Assembly: GCA_021613335.1 (NCBI GenBank) | Contig: JAJTWR010000422.1 | Coordinates: 1 to 64,000, forward strand | Length of the DNA stretch: 64,000 nucleotides | Reading direction: 5' to 3' | Source of the DNA: Whitmania pigra | Taxonomy: Eukaryota > Annelida > Clitellata > Hirudinida > Haemopidae | Shown: positions 1 through 8,312 of the stretch, one piece after another | Layout: each line of letters opens with the position of its first letter | Numbering within the stretch: position 1 is the first letter of the stretch | Notes under the pieces: model-generated | What the model was told of the DNA's origin: nothing | What the model saw: only the letters and a program-made list of their open reading frames with translations | Database searches by the model: none | Program-made: the position numbers and the translations under genes

Positions 1-350
1 AATTCTTTGTCATTCATTTCTCCGTCGCTTGATTTCTTCTCGATGCTTTCAGAGGAACCGAGCTGATCCCACATAGATTCGAGTTGTTTTTCGAATTCAT
101 TGTCTGACAAACCCAGCTCCATGTTCAATCCATCATCAATCCTCCGTCTTTTTGCATCGGGCAGAGGTGAGGAATTTACTCTTTTCCTCGAACTATTGCA
201 GTCGAGGAAGTCCGAGTCAAACCAAGATGTGCTCGGCTCATATTCGAATGTCTTAAGATTGGGCAGTGCGACGTCATTTTCATCGGAATATTCGTCGATC
301 GCGTGACAGCCCATTAATTCTATATCCATCATAAACTTATCGAAATCCAT
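1..350 (-). CDS. Array gene copy 1 (5' part, cut by window edge)
   Basis: The 5' part of the array gene; the rest lies left of the window. The start at 350 is the ATG of MDFDKF, in a strong context (ACAATGG). The visible part runs through the KRRR basic cluster into the first acidic repeat. It differs from the other copies at residue 79 (Leu for Gln after NME). Its TATA box is about 110 bases upstream at 458-466. No frameshift is visible in this part. Family and function are not recognised. Confidence 0.7.
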   Translation of the reverse strand, partial: MDFDKFMMDIELMGCHAIDEYSDENDVALPNLKTFEYEPSTSWFDSDFLDCNSSRKRVNSSPLPDAKRRRIDDGLNMELGLSDNEFEKQLESMWDQLGSSESIEKKSSDGEMNDKE

Positions 351-457
351 TGTAGAAGAAAATGCCGATTTGTATGTGCTCAGAGAAACGACTTGAGAGA
401 GAGCTCGCGTCAGGACGAGGTGCAAACGTGAAATGACATAATCGAGCGTATTCTGGT

Positions 458-569
458 CTTATATAGCCTCCTGTCATTGCATGCATGCATGTGCACGCCA
501 GCTACATTGCGTCAAGAGCATGCATCGCATGCATGTGAACGCCAACTACATTGCGTCAAGCGCATGCAT
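458..569 (-). promoter_or_regulatory. Promoter of array copy 1
   Basis: On the minus strand a TATA box (CTATATAAG, 458-466) lies downstream of two direct repeats with a 44-base period. Each carries TTGACGCAATGTAG, then TGGCGT and CACATGCATGC. The TGACGCAAT core resembles ATF/C-EBP type bZIP sites (family knowledge). Spacing puts the transcription start near 430, just before or at the upstream MHLV ATG, which favours MDFDKF as the real start. Confidence 0.65.
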
Positions 570-639
570 TCAAGCTACTCCATAGACAACAATATATTAT
601 TTATTTTAATTTTTGATATAAAACAAACAAACGCAGTTA

Positions 640-660
640 TTTTTTTATTTATTTATTCAA
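640..660 (-). terminator. Poly(A) signals downstream of array copy 2
   Basis: Minus-strand sequence has overlapping AATAAA hexamers (plus-strand TTTATTTATTTATT) about 35-50 bases after the stop at 695. The same arrangement recurs after the stop of each array copy whose 3' end is present (near 1905, 3200, 4500, 5795 and 7100). 3' UTRs would be very short. Confidence 0.65.
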
Positions 661-694
661 TCTTAAAGTATGAGAAAATATGTTTATTATTATA

Positions 695-1608
695 TTAGCA
701 ATCTGATCCGCACAAAGCTTTCTTCGCAAGAAACTGTGCAAAAAACTCTGCCGTGCATTTAAATTTCTTGCTTTGACTTTCGCTGACGATTATTTTTCGA
801 GATTTCTTCGTCAGTGTTGCTAAGGGCTGGAGGTTTTTTTTTATTTTTAATTTTAATCGGATGACGTGATGGGGTGGTGGTGGCGGCGTCGGCATCACAG
901 GCATCACAGGCTTTTCAGCAACGGAGCCTCCAATGGTGGTTTCATTCAAGTAAAAGATTGACGGTGTTCCGTTACTGCCCACAAGCCTTTTAGTGGTTCC
1001 ATTGGCCATTGACTTTTTAGGCATTTGGACGCCTTCACAAGTATCGAGTGCATTTCCCACGGATACAAATAGATCATCAAAATCCTTATCATTCATGTCG
1101 GCGTCGACAGATTTCGTCTCCTTTTCGCTAGAATCGATGTCATCTCCCAAGGATCCTAAGAAATCTTCCAATTTCTCATCATTCATTTCGCCGTCGACAG
1201 ATTTCGTCTCATTTTCACTAGAATCGATGTCATCTCCCACGGATCCAAAGAGATCTTCCAATTCTTTGTCATTCATTTCTCCGTCGCTTGATTTCTTCTC
1301 GATGCTTTCAGAGGAACCGAGCTGATCCCACATAGATTCGAGTTGTTTTTCGAATTCATTGTCTGACAAACCTGCTCCATGTTCAATCCATCATCAATCC
1401 TCCGTCTTTTTGCATCGGGCAGAGGTGAGGAATTTACTCTTTTCCTCGAACTATTGCAGTCGAGGAAGTCCGAGTCAAACCAAGATGTGCTCGGCTCATA
1501 TTCGAATGTCTTAAGATTGGGCAGTGCGACGTCATTTTCATCGGAATATTCGTCGATCGCGTGACAGCCCATTAATTCTATATCCATCATAAACTTATCG
1601 AAATCCAT
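695..1608 (-). pseudogene. Array gene copy 2, frameshifted and internally deleted
   Basis: Same gene as copies 3, 5 and 6 but broken. One C is missing near 1371 (CC where the others have CCC), which shifts frame after NME and separates an N-terminal frame from an intact-looking C-terminal frame starting at the Met-free SDNEFEK segment. It also lacks 39 bases: the 13-residue net loss removes the basic VRPKFTIRKPGIE stretch before NGTTKR. The homopolymer T run near 835-842 is longer than in other copies. The promoter (1716-1832) and poly(A) signals are still present. It could be a recent pseudogene or carry a sequencing error at the C run; the 39-base deletion is real sequence difference. Confidence 0.7.
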
Positions 1609-1715
1609 TGTAGAAGAAAATGCCGATTTGTATGTGCTCAGAGAAACGACTTGAGAGAGAGCTCGCGTCAGGACGAGGTGCAAACGTGAAATGACATAAT
1701 CGAGCGTATTCTGGT

Positions 1716-1832
1716 CTTATATAGCCTCCTGTCAATGCATGCATCGCATGCATGTGCACGCCAGCTACATTGCGTCAAGAGCATGCATCGCATGCATGTG
1801 AACGCCAACTACATTGCGTCAAGCGCATGCAT
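1716..1832 (-). promoter_or_regulatory. Promoter of array copy 2
   Basis: TATA box at 1716-1724 (minus strand) with two upstream TGACGCAAT/GCATGCAT direct repeats, as in copy 1. It is intact although the gene body behind it is frameshifted. Confidence 0.6.
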
Positions 1833-1955
1833 CCAAGCTACTCCATAGACAACAATATATTATTTATTTTAATTTTTGATATTAAAACAAAACGCAGTTA
1901 TTTTTTTATTTATTTATTCAATCTTAAAGTATGAGAAAATATGTTTATTATTATA

Positions 1956-2909
1956 TTAGCAATCTGATCCGCACAAAGCTTTCTTCGCAAGAAACTGTGC
2001 AAAAAACTCTGCCGTGCATTTAAATTTCTTGCTTTGACTTTCGCTGACGATTATTTTTCGAGATTTCTTCGTCAGTGTTGCTAAGGGCTGGAGGTTTTCT
2101 TTTATTTTTAATTTTAATCGGATGACGTGATGGGGTGGTGGTGGCGGCGTCGGCATCACAGGCATCACAGGCTTTTCAGCAACGGAGCCTCCGATGGTGG
2201 TTTCATTCAAGTAAAAGATTGACGGTGCTCCGTTACTGCCCACAAGCCTTTTAGTGGTTCCATTGGCCTCAATGCCCGGCTTCCTTATAGTGAACTTTGG
2301 ACGTACTTTAGACTTTTTAGGCATTTGGACGCCTTCACAAGTATCGAGTGCATTTCCCACGGATACAAATAGATCATCAAAATCCTTATCATTCATGTCG
2401 GCGTCGACAGATTTCGTCTCCTTTTCGCTAGAATCGATGTCATCTCCCAAGGATCCTAAGAAATCTTCCAATTTCTCATCATTCATTTCGCCGTCGACAG
2501 ATTTCGTCTCATTTTCACTAGAATCGATGTCATCTCCCACGGATCCAAAGAGATCTTCCAATTCTTTGTCATTCATTTCTCCGTCGCTTGATTTCTTCTC
2601 GATGCTTTCAGAGGAACCGAGCTGATCCCACATAGATTCGAGTTGTTTTTCGAATTCATTGTCTGACAAACCCTGCTCCATGTTCAATCCATCATCAATC
2701 CTCCGTCTTTTTGCATCGGGCAGAGGTGAGGAATTTACTCTTTTCCTCGAACTATTGCAGTCGAGGAAGTCCGAGTCAAACCAAGATGTGCTCGGCTCAT
2801 ATTCGAATGTCTTAAGATTGGGCAGTGCGACGTCATTTTCATCGGAATATTCGTCGATCGCGTGACAGCCCATTAATTCTATATCCATCATAAACTTATC
2901 GAAATCCAT
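1956..2909 (-). CDS. Array gene copy 3, acidic repeat protein (317 aa)
   Basis: Intact intronless frame of 317 residues from MDFDKF at 2909. Order: acidic-hydrophobic N-terminus (residues 1-20), KRRR basic cluster (67-70, a possible nuclear signal), a degenerate repeat (82-108), three 30-residue acidic repeats (109-193) with cores like ELEDLFGSVGDDID, a basic patch KVRPKFTIRK (201-210), a proline run (254-259), and a lysine-rich C-terminal segment ending CGSDC. A 1-base loss in the leader (GTAGAG versus GTAGAAG) makes the frame open far upstream, to 3059, but the TATA position argues against using it. I do not recognise the family. Composition suggests a nuclear, transcription-related protein (inference). 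Confidence 0.7.
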   Translation of the reverse strand: MDFDKFMMDIELMGCHAIDEYSDENDVALPNLKTFEYEPSTSWFDSDFLDCNSSRKRVNSSPLPDAKRRRIDDGLNMEQGLSDNEFEKQLESMWDQLGSSESIEKKSSDGEMNDKELEDLFGSVGDDIDSSENETKSVDGEMNDEKLEDFLGSLGDDIDSSEKETKSVDADMNDKDFDDLFVSVGNALDTCEGVQMPKKSKVRPKFTIRKPGIEANGTTKRLVGSNGAPSIFYLNETTIGGSVAEKPVMPVMPTPPPPPHHVIRLKLKIKENLQPLATLTKKSRKIIVSESQSKKFKCTAEFFAQFLAKKALCGSDC

Positions 2910-3015
2910 TGTAGAGAAAATGCCGATTTGTATGTGCTCAGAGAAACGACTTGAGAGAGAGCTCGCGTCAGGACGAGGTGCAAACGTGAAATGACATAAT
3001 CGAGCGTATTCTGGT

Positions 3016-3125
3016 CTTATATAGCCTCCTGTCAATGCATGCATCGCATGCATGTGCACGCCAGCTACATTGCGTCAGCAGAGCATGCATGTGAACGCCA
3101 ACTACATTGCGTCAAGCGCATGCAT
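3016..3125 (-). promoter_or_regulatory. Promoter of array copy 3
   Basis: TATA at 3016-3024. The two TGACGCAAT/GCATGC repeats are present, but the spacer between them is shortened and altered (GCGTCAGCAGAGCATGC) relative to copies 1, 2 and 6. Confidence 0.6.
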
Positions 3126-3312
3126 CCAAGCTACTCCATAGACAACAATATATTATTTATTTTAATTTTTGATATTAAAACAAAACGCAGTTATTTTTTT
3201 ATTTATTTATTCAATCTTAAAGTATGAGAAAATATGTTTATTATTATATTAGCAATCTGATCCGCACAAAGCTTTCTTCGCAAGAAACTGTGCAAAAAAC
3301 TCTGCCGTGCAT

Positions 3313-4203
3313 TTAAATTTCTTGCTTTGACTTTCGCTGACGATTATTTTTCGAGATTTCTTCGTCAGTGTTGCTAAGGGCTGGAGGTTTTCTTTTATTT
3401 TTAATTTTAATCGGAATGACGTGATGGGGTGGTGGTGGCGGCGTCGGCATCACAGGCATCACAGGCTTTTCAGCAACGGAGCCTCCGATGGTGGTTTCAT
3501 TCAAGTAAAAGATTGACGGTGCTCCGTTACTGCCCACAAGCCTTTTAGTGGTTCCATTGGCCTCAATGCCCGGCTTCCTTATAGTGAACTTTGGACGTAC
3601 TTTAGACTTTTTAGGCATTTGGACGCCTTCACAAGTATCGAGTGCATTTCCCACGGATACAAATAGATCATCAAAATCCTTATCATTCATGTCGGCGTCG
3701 ACAGATTTCGTCTCCTTTTCGCTAGAATCGATGTCATCTCCCAAGGATCCTAAGAAATCTTCCAATTTCTCATCATTCATTTCGCCGTCGACAGATTTCG
3801 TCTCATTTTCACTAGAATCGATGTCATCTCCCACGGATCCAAAGAGATCTTCCAATTCTTTGTCATTCATTTCTCCGTCGCTTGATTTCTTCTCGATGCT
3901 TTCAGAGGAACCGAGCTGATCCCACATAGATTCGAGTTGTTTTTCGAATTCATTGTCTGACAAACCCTGCTCCATGTTCAATCCATCATCAATCCTCCGT
4001 CTTTTTGCATCGGGCAGAGGTGAGGAATTTACTCTTTTCCTCGAACTATTGCAGTCGAGGAAGTCCGAGTCAAACCAAGATGTGCTCGGCTCATATTCGA
4101 ATGTCTTAAGATTGGGCAGTGCGACGTCATTTTCATCGGAATATTCGTCGATCGCGTGACAGCCCATTAATTCTATATCCATCATAAACTTATCGAAATC
4201 CAT
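3313..4203 (-). CDS. Array gene copy 4, altered C-terminus (296 aa)
   Basis: Same protein as copies 3, 5 and 6 up to HHVI, after which one extra A near 3416 (GGAATGAC versus GGATGAC) shifts the frame. The conserved RLKLK...CGSDC tail is replaced by a different lysine-rich tail ending at 3313. The original stop would lie near 3250. All acidic repeats and the KRRR cluster remain. The product may be a functional variant or a pseudogene; an A-run sequencing error is also possible. Start chosen at MDFDKF (4203), not the in-frame MHLV ATG at 4278. Confidence 0.55.
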   Translation of the reverse strand: MDFDKFMMDIELMGCHAIDEYSDENDVALPNLKTFEYEPSTSWFDSDFLDCNSSRKRVNSSPLPDAKRRRIDDGLNMEQGLSDNEFEKQLESMWDQLGSSESIEKKSSDGEMNDKELEDLFGSVGDDIDSSENETKSVDGEMNDEKLEDFLGSLGDDIDSSEKETKSVDADMNDKDFDDLFVSVGNALDTCEGVQMPKKSKVRPKFTIRKPGIEANGTTKRLVGSNGAPSIFYLNETTIGGSVAEKPVMPVMPTPPPPPHHVIPIKIKNKRKPPALSNTDEEISKNNRQRKSKQEI

Positions 4204-4310
4204 TGTAGAAGAAAATGCCGATTTGTATGTGCTCAGAGAAACGACTTGAGAGAGAGCTCGCGTCAGGACGAGGTGCAAACGTGAAATGACATAATCGAGC
4301 GTATTCTGGT

Positions 4311-4418
4311 CTTATATAGCCTCCTGTCAATGCATGCATCGCATGCATGTGCACGCCAGCTACATTGCGTCAAGAGCATGCATGTGAACGCCAACTACAT
4401 TGCGTCAAGCGCATGCAT
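4311..4418 (-). promoter_or_regulatory. Promoter of array copy 4
   Basis: TATA at 4311-4319 with both TGACGCAAT repeats. The inter-repeat CATCG-GCATGCAT segment is deleted here, which shortens the module. Confidence 0.6.
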
Positions 4419-4541
4419 CCAAGCTACTCCATAGACAACAATATATTATTTATTTTAATTTTTGATATTAAAACAAAACGCAGTTATTTTTTTATTTATT
4501 TATTCAATCTTAAAGTATGAGAAAATATGTTTATTATTATA

Positions 4542-5495
4542 TTAGCAATCTGATCCGCACAAAGCTTTCTTCGCAAGAAACTGTGCAAAAAACTCTGCCG
4601 TGCATTTAAATTTCTTGCTTTGACTTTCGCTGACGATTATTTTTCGAGATTTCTTCGTCAGTGTTGCTAAGGGCTGGAGGTTTTCTTTTATTTTTAATTT
4701 TAATCGAATGACGTGATGGGGTGGTGGTGGCGGCGTCGGCATCACAGGCATCACAGGCTTTTCAGCAACGGAGCCTCCGATGGTGGTTTCATTCAAGTAA
4801 AAGATTGACGGTGCTCCGTTACTGCCCACAAGCCTTTTAGTGGTTCCATTGGCCTCAATGCCCGGCTTCCTTATAGTGAACTTTGGACGTACTTTAGACT
4901 TTTTAGGCATTTGGACGCCTTCACAAGTATCGAGTGCATTTCCCACGGATACAAATAGATCATCAAAATCCTTATCATTCATGTCGGCGTCGACAGATTT
5001 CGTCTCCTTTTCGCTAGAATCGATGTCATCTCCCAAGGATCCTAAGAAATCTTCCAATTTCTCATCATTCATTTCGCCGTCGACAGATTTCGTCTCATTT
5101 TCACTAGAATCGATGTCATCTCCCACGGATCCAAAGAGATCTTCCAATTCTTTGTCATTCATTTCTCCGTCGCTTGATTTCTTCTCGATGCTTTCAGAGG
5201 AACCGAGCTGATCCCACATAGATTCGAGTTGTTTTTCGAATTCATTGTCTGACAAACCCTGCTCCATGTTCAATCCATCATCAATCCTCCGTCTTTTTGC
5301 ATCGGGCAGAGGTGAGGAATTTACTCTTTTCCTCGAACTATTGCAGTCGAGGAAGTCCGAGTCAAACCAAGATGTGCTCGGCTCATATTCGAATGTCTTA
5401 AGATTGGGCAGTGCGACGTCATTTTCATCGGAATATTCGTCGATCGCGTGACAGCCCATTAATTCTATATCCATCATAAACTTATCGAAATCCAT
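4542..5495 (-). CDS. Array gene copy 5, acidic repeat protein (317 aa)
   Basis: Intact 317-residue intronless frame. By residue: MDFDKFMMDIELMG (1-14), a Ser/Asp-rich region with WFDSDFLD (43-50), KRRR (67-70), one degenerate and three clear 30-residue acidic repeats (82-193), PKKS-KVRPK basic patch (198-204), six prolines (254-259), and a K-rich tail with a single terminal Cys. The N-terminal and repeat motifs (acidic residues around Leu/Phe) look like acidic activation segments, which is inference from composition. No signal peptide or membrane segment. Nearly identical to copies 3 and 6, indicating recent duplication or gene conversion. Family unknown. Confidence 0.72.
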   Translation of the reverse strand: MDFDKFMMDIELMGCHAIDEYSDENDVALPNLKTFEYEPSTSWFDSDFLDCNSSRKRVNSSPLPDAKRRRIDDGLNMEQGLSDNEFEKQLESMWDQLGSSESIEKKSSDGEMNDKELEDLFGSVGDDIDSSENETKSVDGEMNDEKLEDFLGSLGDDIDSSEKETKSVDADMNDKDFDDLFVSVGNALDTCEGVQMPKKSKVRPKFTIRKPGIEANGTTKRLVGSNGAPSIFYLNETTIGGSVAEKPVMPVMPTPPPPPHHVIRLKLKIKENLQPLATLTKKSRKIIVSESQSKKFKCTAEFFAQFLAKKALCGSDC

Positions 5496-5602
5496 TGTAG
5501 AAGAAAATGCCGATTTGTATGTGCTCAGAAAAACGACTTGAGAGAGAGCTCGCGTCAGGACGAGGTGCAAACGTGAAATGACATAATCGAGCGTATTCTG
5601 GT

Positions 5603-5714
5603 CTTATATAGCCTCCTGTCATTGCATGCATGCATGTGCACGCCAGCTACATTGCGTCAAGAGCATGCATCGCATGCATGTGAACGCCAACTACATTGCG
5701 TCAAGCGCATGCAT
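5603..5714 (-). promoter_or_regulatory. Promoter of array copy 5
   Basis: TATA at 5603-5611 and two TGACGCAAT/GCATGCAT repeats; same layout as copy 1, including the CATTGCATGCATGCAT variant next to the TATA side. Confidence 0.6.
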
Positions 5715-5838
5715 TCAAGCTACTCCATAGACAACACTATATTATTTATTTTTAATTTTTGATATTAAAACAAAACGCAGTTATTTTTTTATTTATTTAT
5801 TCAATCTTAAAGTATGAGAAAATATGTTTATTATTATA

Positions 5839-6792
5839 TTAGCAATCTGATCCGCACAAAGCTTTCTTCGCAAGAAACTGTGCAAAAAACTCTGCCGTGC
5901 ATTTAAATTTCTTGCTTTGACTTTCGCTGACGATTATTTTTCGAGATTTCTTCGTCAGTGTTGCTAAGGGCTGGAGGTTTTCTTTTATTTTTAATTTTAA
6001 TCGGATGACGTGATGGGGTGGTGGTGGCGGCGTCGGCATCACAGGCATCACAGGCTTTTCAGCAACGGAGCCTCCGATGGTGGTTTCATTCAAGTAAAAG
6101 ATTGACGGTGCTCCGTTACTGCCCACAAGCCTTTTAGTGGTTCCATTGGCCTCAATGCCCGGCTTCCTTATAGTGAACTTTGGACGTACTTTAGACTTTT
6201 TAGGCATTTGGACGCCTTCACAAGTATCGAGTGCATTTCCCACGGATACAAATAGATCATCAAAATCCTTATCATTCATGTCGGCGTCGACAGATTTCGT
6301 CTCCTTTTCGCTAGAATCGATGTCATCTCCCAAGGATCCTAAGAAATCTTCCAATTTCTCATCATTCATTTCGCCGTCGACAGATTTCGTCTCATTTTCA
6401 CTAGAATCGATGTCATCTCCCACGGATCCAAAGAGATCTTCCAATTCTTTGTCATTCATTTCTCCGTCGCTTGATTTCTTCTCGATGCTTTCAGAGGAAC
6501 CGAGCTGATCCCACATAGATTCGAGTTGTTTTTCGAATTCATTGTCTGACAAACCCTGCTCCATGTTCAATCCATCATCAATCCTCCGTCTTTTTGCATC
6601 GGGCAGAGGTGAGGAATTTACTCTTTTCCTCGAACTATTGCAGTCGAGGAAGTCCGAGTCAAACCAAGATGTGCTCGGCTCATATTCGAATGTCTTAAGA
6701 TTGGGCAGTGCGACGTCATTTTCATCGGAATATTCGTCGATCGCGTGACAGCCCATTAATTCTATATCCATCATAAACTTATCGAAATCCAT
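5839..6792 (-). CDS. Array gene copy 6, acidic repeat protein (317 aa)
   Basis: Intact 317-residue frame, encoding the same protein as copy 5 in every region I compared. Copies 5 and 6 share a leader change (AGAAAAACG, giving VVF in the upstream frame where copies 2 and 4 read VVS), so they are probably the most recently duplicated pair. Start at MDFDKF with a strong ATG context. Short 3' UTR with tandem AATAAA near 5795. Function unknown. Confidence 0.72.
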   Translation of the reverse strand: MDFDKFMMDIELMGCHAIDEYSDENDVALPNLKTFEYEPSTSWFDSDFLDCNSSRKRVNSSPLPDAKRRRIDDGLNMEQGLSDNEFEKQLESMWDQLGSSESIEKKSSDGEMNDKELEDLFGSVGDDIDSSENETKSVDGEMNDEKLEDFLGSLGDDIDSSEKETKSVDADMNDKDFDDLFVSVGNALDTCEGVQMPKKSKVRPKFTIRKPGIEANGTTKRLVGSNGAPSIFYLNETTIGGSVAEKPVMPVMPTPPPPPHHVIRLKLKIKENLQPLATLTKKSRKIIVSESQSKKFKCTAEFFAQFLAKKALCGSDC

Positions 6793-6899
6793 TGTAGAAG
6801 AAAATGCCGATTTGTATGTGCTCAGAAAAACGACTTGAGAGAGAGCTCGCGTCAGGACGAGGTGCAAACGTGAAATGACATAATCGAGCGTATTCTGGT

Positions 6900-7016
6900 C
6901 TTATATAGCCTCCTGTCAATGCATGCATCGCATGCATGTGCACGCCAGCTACATTGCGTCAAGAGCATGCATCGCATGCATGTGAACGCCAACTACATTG
7001 CGTCAAGCGCATGCAT
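6900..7016 (-). promoter_or_regulatory. Promoter of array copy 6
   Basis: TATA at 6900-6908 plus the full-length pair of TGACGCAAT/GCATGCAT repeats. Confidence 0.6.
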
Positions 7017-7139
7017 TCAAGCTACTCCATAGACAACAATATATTATTTATTTTAATTTTTGATATTAAAACAAAACGCAGTTATTTTTTTATTTATTTA
7101 TTCAATCTTAAAGTATGAGAAAATATGTTTATTATTATA

Positions 7140-7788
7140 TTAGCAATCTGATCCGCACAAAGCTTTCTTCGCAAGAAACTGTGCAAAAAACTCTGCCGTG
7201 CATTTAAATTTCTTGCTTTGACTTTCGCTGACGATTATTTTTCGAGATTTCTTCGTCAGTGTTGCTAAGGGCTGGAGGTTTTCTTTTATTTTTAATTTTA
7301 ATCGGATGACGTGATGGGGTGGTGGTGGCGGCGTCGGCATCACAGGCATCACAGGCTTTTCAGCAACGGAGCCTCCGATGGTGGTTTCATTCAAGTAAAA
7401 GATTGACGGTGCTCCGTTACTGCCCACAAGCCTTTTAGTGGTTCCATTGGCCTCAATGCCCGGCTTCCTTATAGTGAACTTTGGACGTACTTTAGACTTT
7501 TTAGGCATTTGGACGCCTTCACAAGTATCGAGTGCATTTCCCACGGATACAAATAGATCATCAAAATCCTTATCATTCATGTCGGCGTCGACAGATTTCG
7601 TCTCCTTTTCGCTAGAATCGATGTCATCTCCCAAGGATCCTAAGAAATCTTCCAATTTCTCATCATTCATTTCGCCGTCGACAGATTTCGTCTTATTTTC
7701 ACTAGAATCGATGTCATCTCCCACGGATCCAAAGAGATCTTCCAATTCTTTGTCATTCATTTCTCCGTCGCTAGATTTCTTCTCGATG
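7140..7788 (-). pseudogene. Array gene copy 7, 5'-truncated
   Basis: The 3' two thirds of the array gene, from just inside the first acidic repeat to the CGSDC stop. Identity to the other copies ends abruptly after TCTCGATG at 7788, where unrelated hairpin-rich sequence starts. Promoter, start codon and KRRR region are absent. A Glu-to-Lys change (SSENK) distinguishes it. It marks the array end in this assembly and is presumably non-functional. Confidence 0.75.
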
Positions 7789-8060
7789 ATAGACGGGTGA
7801 CGGCTCGGAAAGACGAGTTTCGCTCCTGGGTTAGCAACCCGTTGCGATTAACAAATTGGCTATGAGGGAAAAAGAATCATGCCCCCAGGGTCCCTGTCGA
7901 AAGGTAGGGTTTTCACCGACAGGGACACCCGTCTGATCAACGGGTGTGTGGCCCAACCCTTGAGAACGTCAGGAGTTTGTGCCGAAACGTTTGATGACGG
8001 GGCACTCCTCTGATGATTCTATGTCGGTTAGCTCCGCGGTAGGAGTTTCTAAGTTCAAGG
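7789..8060. repeat. Hairpin-rich segment at array breakpoint, probable mobile-element piece
   Basis: Contains at least four closely spaced inverted repeats: GGGTT/AACCC (7828-7840), a perfect 10-bp stem GTCCCTGTCG/CGACAGGGAC (7890-7926, 17-base loop), a 7-bp stem CACCCGT/ACGGGTG (7926-7946), and AGGAG..TGCC/GGCACTCCT (7971-8009). GC content is higher than in the surroundings. No frame is open. The density of stems suggests a structured RNA, such as a retroelement UTR, but the element is not identified. Confidence 0.45.
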
Positions 8061-8264
8061 ATTTAAAAATTTTTTAATTTTTCATAAAAAACTGAGGTTG
8101 TGCGTGATTTGATTTTAAACTTGTATTTAGCACGAAATACCGCCCGCCCCCCTCGAACTCATGAAATGCCCCCCCTCCCCCCTCCCCCGAACTATAATGC
8201 CTGAAAGAAACCCTGGCTATCGGACGTCCGCTGGGTCGTATAAATATAAATAACAAGCAAGCAT

Positions 8265-8312
8265 GGCCAGTCAGTTATGCAAAGGACTATAATCAAATAA
8301 ATAAAATAATTA
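8265..8312 (+). repeat. LINE/SINE-like 3' tail, copy a
   Basis: Matches the shared pattern AGTTATGCAA-GGACTATAATCAAATAAATAAA, an (AAAT)n-ended tail also seen at 9945-9995, 10493-10545, 11228-11272 and 55217-55268. This is the typical look of a non-LTR retroposon 3' end. Confidence 0.5.

Noticed and set aside
2254..2865. Plus-strand frames of 123 and 68 codons repeated in each array unit
   Set aside because: They are antisense shadows of the minus-strand array gene, with no promoter or poly(A) signal of their own.
4203..4278. Upstream in-frame ATG (MHLVLTRALSQ) as start of array genes
   Set aside because: It lies about 35 bases from the TATA box, at or before the expected cap site, and copy 3 loses its frame; MDFDKF has the strong ATG context.
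1..7788. CRISPR-like or bacterial repeat array
   Set aside because: Units are 1.3-kb genes with eukaryotic promoters and poly(A) signals; there are no short direct repeats with unique spacers.
7960..8040. Hammerhead ribozyme suggested by CGAAAC and CTGATGA words
   Set aside because: The order and spacing of the core words and the missing cleavage triplet between proper stems do not fit any of the three permutations.
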